From: an uncultured Chlorobiales bacterium
GTDB lineage: Bacteria; Bacteroidota; Chlorobiia; Chlorobiales; Chlorobiaceae
Assembly (NCBI GenBank): GCA_903901395.1
Contig: CAIUQW010000051.1
Coordinates: forward strand, 1-9,097
Direction: 5' to 3'
Length of the DNA stretch: 9,097 bases
Shown: piece by piece, positions 5,642-9,097 of the stretch
Layout: each line of letters starts with the position of its first letter
Position numbering within the stretch: position 1 is the stretch's first letter
The notes under the pieces: model-generated
What the model was told of the DNA's origin: nothing
The model's database searches: none
The model's input: only the letters and a program-made list of their open reading frames with translations
Program-made: the position numbers and the translations under genes

Positions 5642-6616
5642 TCAATGCTGACGTTTCATGACGAAATCGACAAGGAGCTGGAGCGAGCGCTTGGCCTCGC
5701 TTTCGGGAAAACGCGCAATCGATTCAATCGCCTTGTCAGCAAAGCCTTCGGCAACCGTTGCGGCGTAATCCAGTCCTCCCTTGCGCGTGACGAACTCGAT
5801 CACCTCGCCGCTTCTGACCGAACGCTTTTTCGAACTTTTCAGGATTGTCTTGATTTTGTTCTGCTCCGCCTTGTCCGAATGGCGAAGAGCGTAGATCAGT
5901 GGAAGCGTGATCTTCTTGTCCTTGATGTCGATGCCGAGCTGCTTGCCGGTTTTTTTGGAGTCGCCGGTGTAGTCGAGCAGGTCGTCCCGGATCTGGAAGG
6001 CGAGGCCAAGAAATTCGCCGTAGCTCTTGATGCTGGCAATATCCTCCTCGGAGTCGGTGGCGCTTGCCGCGCCGATGGCGCACGAGGTAGCGATGAGCGA
6101 GCCGGTCTTGTCGGCGATGACGCTCAGGTAATCCTCCTCGGTGATGTCGAGACTTCGGGTCTTCTGAATCTGGAGAATTTCGCCCTCGCTCATCCGCCGA
6201 ACTGCCTCCGAAACGAGATGCAGCGAACGGTAATCCTTGTTTTCAAGCGAGTAAAGCAGCCCCTTGGAGAGCAGATAGTCGCCGATGAGCACCGATATTT
6301 TGTTCTTCCACAAGGCGTTAATGGAGGGAATGCCGCGCCGCATCTCCGCGCCGTCCACCACGTCGTCGTGAATCAGCGTGGCCGAGTGCAGCAGCTCCAC
6401 CATGATCGCGCCGCGATAGGTGACGTCCCTGACGCCGCCGCACGCCTTGGCGGCGAGTATCACGAGCGTCGGACGAATCTGCTTGCCCTGCTGGCGGAGC
6501 ACGTAGCGCGTAACCTTGTCAACCAGACTGTTGCTTGAATGGAGCACCGTTTTGTAGCGCTCCTGAAACTGTTTCAGCTCTTCCGTGACGGAAGATGTTA
6601 CCAGATTGATATCCAC
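5642..6616 (-). CDS. ispB: Long-chain trans-polyprenyl diphosphate synthase (octaprenyl/heptaprenyl type)
   Basis: This cytoplasmic prenyl transferase condenses isopentenyl diphosphate with allylic diphosphates to build a long all-trans chain. In quinone-using bacteria the chain usually serves as the menaquinone or related quinone tail. The 324 residues match the IspB/HepS2 class. GKQIRP is at 44-49. The first Asp-rich motif is LIHDDVVDG (D84, D85, D88) and is followed by R93/R94. GEILQI is at 145-150, and the second Asp-rich motif is FQIRDDLLD (D211, D212, D215). GKQLGIDIKDKKITLPL follows. Product length cannot be fixed from sequence alone. The start is GTG 6616, with a good ribosome site (AGAGGA, about 4 bases upstream), the best on this strand. 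The PASTA gene follows. The gene is divergent from tatC. The symbol is by family resemblance; the E. coli product length need not apply. Confidence 0.9.
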   Translation of the reverse strand: MDINLVTSSVTEELKQFQERYKTVLHSSNSLVDKVTRYVLRQQGKQIRPTLVILAAKACGGVRDVTYRGAIMVELLHSATLIHDDVVDGAEMRRGIPSINALWKNKISVLIGDYLLSKGLLYSLENKDYRSLHLVSEAVRRMSEGEILQIQKTRSLDITEEDYLSVIADKTGSLIATSCAIGAASATDSEEDIASIKSYGEFLGLAFQIRDDLLDYTGDSKKTGKQLGIDIKDKKITLPLIYALRHSDKAEQNKIKTILKSSKKRSVRSGEVIEFVTRKGGLDYAATVAEGFADKAIESIARFPESEAKRSLQLLVDFVMKRQH

Positions 6617-6804
6617 CCGTTCCTCTTTGCTTGTGTGTGCTCTGTCGATTGCCTGGCATGATTGCGCTTGCGTTCAAAACCGTCAGAAGTTATCGATATT
6701 TCCATGATTGAGCAAATCACCATCCGTTTCATTGAATTTACGACGGTTATCGGCCAGGCCGCGTATCAAAAAACCATTTGCGCACGAGAACGATCTTTGT
6801 TACT
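6617..6804. promoter_or_regulatory. Divergent intergenic region between the polyprenyl synthase and tatC transcription units
   Basis: This must hold the promoters for the minus-strand synthase operon and the plus-strand tatC operon. I see one weak plus-strand box pair, TTGCGT (6668-6673) and TATCGA (6691-6696), 17 bases apart. Each matches the sigma-70 consensus at only about half its positions, so no promoter can be assigned with confidence. The minus-strand ribosome site AGAGGA for the synthase lies at the region's left edge. Confidence 0.35.
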
Positions 6805-6924
6805 ATGAAGCGGATTAAAGGCTCTTCAGGCGTCTCCCGCCACGCATTGCCCAACATCCTCCCGAATTTTTCCGAAACTCTGGCCGCGCCCTTCGAGGCG
6901 ATCCGGCTCCGTACTTCGACATGA
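6805..6924 (+). CDS. Possible 39-residue leader ORF overlapping the tatC start
   Basis: ATG 6805 opens 39 codons (MKRIKGSSGVSRHALPNILP onward, basic) whose TGA overlaps the tatC ATG as ATGA. A further 34-codon frame (ATG 6704) also ends in an ATGA overlap with this ATG. It lacks a ribosome site and family resemblance. Translational coupling is possible, but so is chance. Confidence 0.18.
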   Translation: MKRIKGSSGVSRHALPNILPNFSETLAAPFEAIRLRTST

Positions 6925-7931
6925 GCAACGAAAACGAACCAACCATACCGCCACCGGACGGCACAGGGGCCGGAACGGATTCCGGCAATGAAACGAAACC
7001 GGCGGTTCCGGCAGTGATCGAACAGAAAGAGCAGGAAGCGCCGAAAAGCGGGGAGAACCTCGATTTCCCTGACGAAGAGTTCAGGGCGCTTGAAAAGGAG
7101 ACCGGTGAACGTGAGGAAAAACCTGCACCGATGTCGGAAAATGAGAGCCGCGAACCGGAGACGGACGACGAGCAGGAGGCCGGGCATGAAGGCATGGGCT
7201 TTCTCGATCATCTCGAAGAGCTGCGCTGGCGGATCATCCGGGGCGGCATCGCGTTTCTGGTTGCGGCGCTCGTCTGCGCCTTCTTCGCCGATTTCCTCGT
7301 CAACGATGTGCTCATCCGTCCGCTGATCCAGAGCGGCACGAACATCCACCTGCAGAACCTCGTCCCCTACGGCCAGCTCTCGCTTTACTTTCAGGTGGTC
7401 TTCTTCTCGGCCTTCATGCTCGCTTTTCCCTATCTGGCCTGGGAGATATGGAAATTCGTCGAACCCGGCCTGCATGAATCGGAGCGCTCGGCGAGCCGGT
7501 TTATGATTCTCTTCATCTCGATCTGCTTTTTCACCGGCATCGCGTTCGGCTATTTCGTCTTCCTGCCGATCTCGCTGAAGTTCTTTGCCGGATTCGGCAC
7601 GACGCTCATCACGAATAATATCTCCGTACAGGACTACATCAGCTTTTTCCTCGGCACATTGCTCACGACCGGCATCGTCTTCGAACTGCCCTTCATCTCC
7701 TATGTACTGTCGAAAATCGGCCTGCTGACGCCTGCCTTCATGCGCTTCTACCGCCGTCACGCCGTAGTGACCATGCTTATCGTCGCGGCCATCGTCACGC
7801 CATCGACCGACATGGTGACGCAGATGGTGATCGCCATTCCAATGATTCTGCTCTACGAAATCAGCATCTTCATCTCAGGCAGGGTGCAGAAAAACCGGAA
7901 CAAGAAGCTGATGGAGGAGAGCGCGGCATGA
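6921..7931 (+). CDS. tatC: Sec-independent protein translocase TatC with acidic N-terminal extension
   Basis: TatC is the polytopic inner-membrane receptor for twin-arginine signal peptides and works with TatA/TatB. The family core begins at residue 92: GFLDHLEELRWRII (93-106), with the conserved H-L-x-E-L-R cytoplasmic motif. About six hydrophobic segments follow. The EPGLHESER loop (181-189) carries the family's conserved Glu and Arg. The last loop reads VTPSTDMVTQ (292-), with D297 and the IPMILLYE helix. Typical TatC proteins are about 250 residues and this one is 336. The excess is residues 1-91, Pro-rich and strongly acidic (about 27 Asp/Glu to 8 Lys/Arg by my count), and presumably cytoplasmic. 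An alternative start at the in-frame ATG 7194 (M92) would give a normal-length protein, though AGGAGG at 7174-7179 lies 14 bases away, too far for it. Codon use in the extension looks coding. No tatA/B gene is adjacent. Confidence 0.93.
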   Translation: MSNENEPTIPPPDGTGAGTDSGNETKPAVPAVIEQKEQEAPKSGENLDFPDEEFRALEKETGEREEKPAPMSENESREPETDDEQEAGHEGMGFLDHLEELRWRIIRGGIAFLVAALVCAFFADFLVNDVLIRPLIQSGTNIHLQNLVPYGQLSLYFQVVFFSAFMLAFPYLAWEIWKFVEPGLHESERSASRFMILFISICFFTGIAFGYFVFLPISLKFFAGFGTTLITNNISVQDYISFFLGTLLTTGIVFELPFISYVLSKIGLLTPAFMRFYRRHAVVTMLIVAAIVTPSTDMVTQMVIAIPMILLYEISIFISGRVQKNRNKKLMEESAA

Positions 7932-8935
7932 GGCCGAACGTGGCCTTCGAACCCGTGCCCGGCGCGATGCTGGCGGGCAATCCGCTCGGCGATCCGGCGA
8001 CGCGCTACGTGCCGGTCTATCTGCCGCCATCGTACGACGGAGCGAAACGCTTCCCGGTAATCTACCTCCTGGCGGGATTCGCCTCGACCGGCATGAGTTT
8101 TCTGAACTTCGGCTTCGGGCGACCGACTTTGCCGGAGTTGATCGACGCCTTGATTCGGCGCGGCGAGATGCCTGAAACGATTGTCGTCATGCCGGACTGC
8201 ATGACGCGCTACGGCGGCTCGCAATATGTCGATTCCGCCGCCACCGGCCCTTACGAAAGCTACCTCACGGGCGAACTGATCCCGCACATCGACCGGCAAT
8301 TCCGCACGCTCGCGGAGGGGCGACATCGCGCAATTGCCGGAAAATCATCGGGCGGATTCGGCGCGCTTCGGCTCGGGATGCGGCACCCGGCACTTTTCTC
8401 AGCCTTGGCATGCCACAGCGGCGACATGGATTTCGATCTCTGCTACCGCCCAAACTTCGCCGTTGCGGCGCGGATTCTCGAAAAATACGACGGCAGCGTC
8501 GCGACCTTTTTCACCCGCTGGGAGTCGCTCGACAAGAAGCCGCGAGGCGAGTTCACCCTGCTCGACATTATGGCGATGGCCGCCTGCTATTCGCCTGACG
8601 CTACGATGCCGCCGCCCGGCAACATGCAGCTCCCCTTCGAACCGCGCACCTGCCAGCTCGTGCCGGAAGTGTGGGAGCAATGGAAAAGCTTCGATCCGCT
8701 CACAATGCTCGAAGAGGCGAAATATCAGGAAGCGCTCGGCTCACTCCAGGCGCTCTTCCTCGACTGCGGCTCGCAGGACGAGTACAACCTCCAGTTCGGC
8801 CACCGGCGCTTCTCCGCGCGGGCGACCGAACTCGGCATCACGCACCGCTACGAAGAGTTCCCCGACACCCACGCCGACACCTCCTACCGCTACCGCGTCT
8901 CGCTGCCTCTGCTCGCCCAGGCGATTGCCGGGTGA
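7928..8935 (+). CDS. Esterase-D-type alpha/beta hydrolase
   Basis: This 335-residue cytoplasmic serine hydrolase of the 'putative esterase' family (Pfam Esterase, PF00756) has no signal peptide. Fold landmarks are YVPVYLPPSYDG (27-38), FPVIYLLAGF (42-51) and TIVVMPDCMTRYGGSQY (84-100, with the family's D-x-x-x-x-G-G-S pattern). YESYLTGELIPHID follows (109-122). The nucleophile elbow is GKSSGG, with Ser140 in G-x-S-x-G. The acid is likely Asp284 (DCGSQDEY) and the base His315 (DTHADTSYRY). The family includes S-formylglutathione hydrolases, enterochelin esterases and antigen-85-like acyltransferases, and the substrate cannot be told here. The start ATG overlaps the tatC stop (ATGA) and has a strong ribosome site (GGAGGAG, 7913-7919), so it is translated from the tatC message. 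The region at about 170-265 looks like a lid insertion rich in Pro and Trp. Confidence 0.9.
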   Translation: MRPNVAFEPVPGAMLAGNPLGDPATRYVPVYLPPSYDGAKRFPVIYLLAGFASTGMSFLNFGFGRPTLPELIDALIRRGEMPETIVVMPDCMTRYGGSQYVDSAATGPYESYLTGELIPHIDRQFRTLAEGRHRAIAGKSSGGFGALRLGMRHPALFSALACHSGDMDFDLCYRPNFAVAARILEKYDGSVATFFTRWESLDKKPRGEFTLLDIMAMAACYSPDATMPPPGNMQLPFEPRTCQLVPEVWEQWKSFDPLTMLEEAKYQEALGSLQALFLDCGSQDEYNLQFGHRRFSARATELGITHRYEEFPDTHADTSYRYRVSLPLLAQAIAG

Positions 8936-9055
8936 CGGAAACAGGAGCAGCTCAATAGCAGGTCATTGCGTGCCGCCCGTATCCGGCGCGATACCGCACA
9001 CGGACATTGAACAGTGTGTATATTTGTTCGAGGAAGAGCGCAGCCGACTCTGAAA

Positions 9056-9076
9056 AAGAAATTGGGCTAAAGCCCC
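9056..9076 (+). repeat. REP-like palindrome GGGCTAAAGCCC (copy 2), possible terminator of the tatC operon
   Basis: Bases 9056-9075 repeat 3291-3310 exactly, including eight flanking bases before the hairpin GGGCT-AA-AGCCC (9064-9075). The following sequence is CGATTTATTAATG, weakly T-rich, and the outer AAAT/ATTT can extend the stem imperfectly. It lies about 120 bases after the esterase stop and may end that operon. The 120 bases between hold nothing else I can identify. Confidence 0.65.
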
Positions 9077-9097
9077 GATTTATTAATGCTTCATCAA

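Noticed and set aside
5612..6538. 308-codon plus-strand ORF opposite the polyprenyl synthase
   Set aside because: The opposite strand carries both Asp-rich catalytic motifs and the full family pattern; this frame is a shadow.
6747..7760. 337-codon minus-strand ORF opposite tatC
   Set aside because: It is the antisense mirror of a clear TatC gene, gives charged low-sense sequence with no family, and extends past the tatC start only by a short stretch. It is typical of GC-rich shadow frames.
8334..9053. 239-codon plus-strand ORF overlapping the esterase
   Set aside because: Out-of-frame reading of the esterase with low-complexity Ser/Arg/Pro; no start signal.
1..9097. CRISPR array, complete insertion sequence, toxin-antitoxin pair or phage module
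   Set aside because: No regularly spaced long direct repeats, no transposase or terminal inverted repeats, and no family hallmarks of such systems were seen on either strand.

Overview
The window is a bacterial chromosome segment. Its GC-rich, closely packed protein genes are interrupted by a clearly AT-richer stretch at about 3240-4560. Most starts lack a convincing Shine-Dalgarno sequence. The extragenic DNA carries short perfect palindromes with a CTAAAG core, and a long-chain polyprenyl diphosphate synthase lies next to a membrane-anchored PASTA protein. Together these suggest a green sulfur bacterium (Chlorobiota, Chlorobium/Chlorobaculum type). That is an inference from gene content and style. 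No photosynthesis gene or rRNA is present to confirm it.

Layout. (1) 1-2403, plus strand: the end of an ABC-transport operon of the nucleoside/BMP class. It holds a 5'-truncated double ATPase and one membrane permease. The usual second permease does not follow, and neither does the substrate-binding lipoprotein. (2) 2404-3237, plus strand: a short 9-nt tandem array, then a small DUF2934 protein with a Lys/Ala/Pro-rich tail, a strong intrinsic terminator, and a 55-residue single-span membrane protein. (3) 3238-3559: a convergent intergenic region with two REP-like palindromes and a terminator for the minus-strand gene. (4) 3560-4036, minus strand: a PEGA-domain lipoprotein. (5) 4037-4862: 826 bases with no convincing gene, AT-rich in its first two thirds. 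(6) 4863-6616, minus strand: polyprenyl diphosphate synthase followed by a three-PASTA-domain membrane-anchored protein. The two genes are probably co-transcribed. (7) 6617-6920: a divergent promoter region that may contain two tiny ORFs. (8) 6921-8935, plus strand: tatC with an unusual acidic N-terminal extension, joined by an ATGA overlap to an esterase-D-type alpha/beta hydrolase. (9) 8936-9097: a trailer containing a second copy of the CTAAAG palindrome.

How the genes fit together. The transporter pair would import nucleosides or similar compounds with partners encoded outside the window. The polyprenyl synthase makes a long isoprenoid chain, probably a quinone side chain. The PASTA protein points to the periplasmic face of the cell envelope. 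TatC is the core receptor of twin-arginine export, but no tatA/B gene is adjacent. I see no complete novel defence or mobile system. The best leads are the extragenic repeats (paired palindromes and a 9-nt periodic array), the TatC extension, and the gene-poor AT-rich block.
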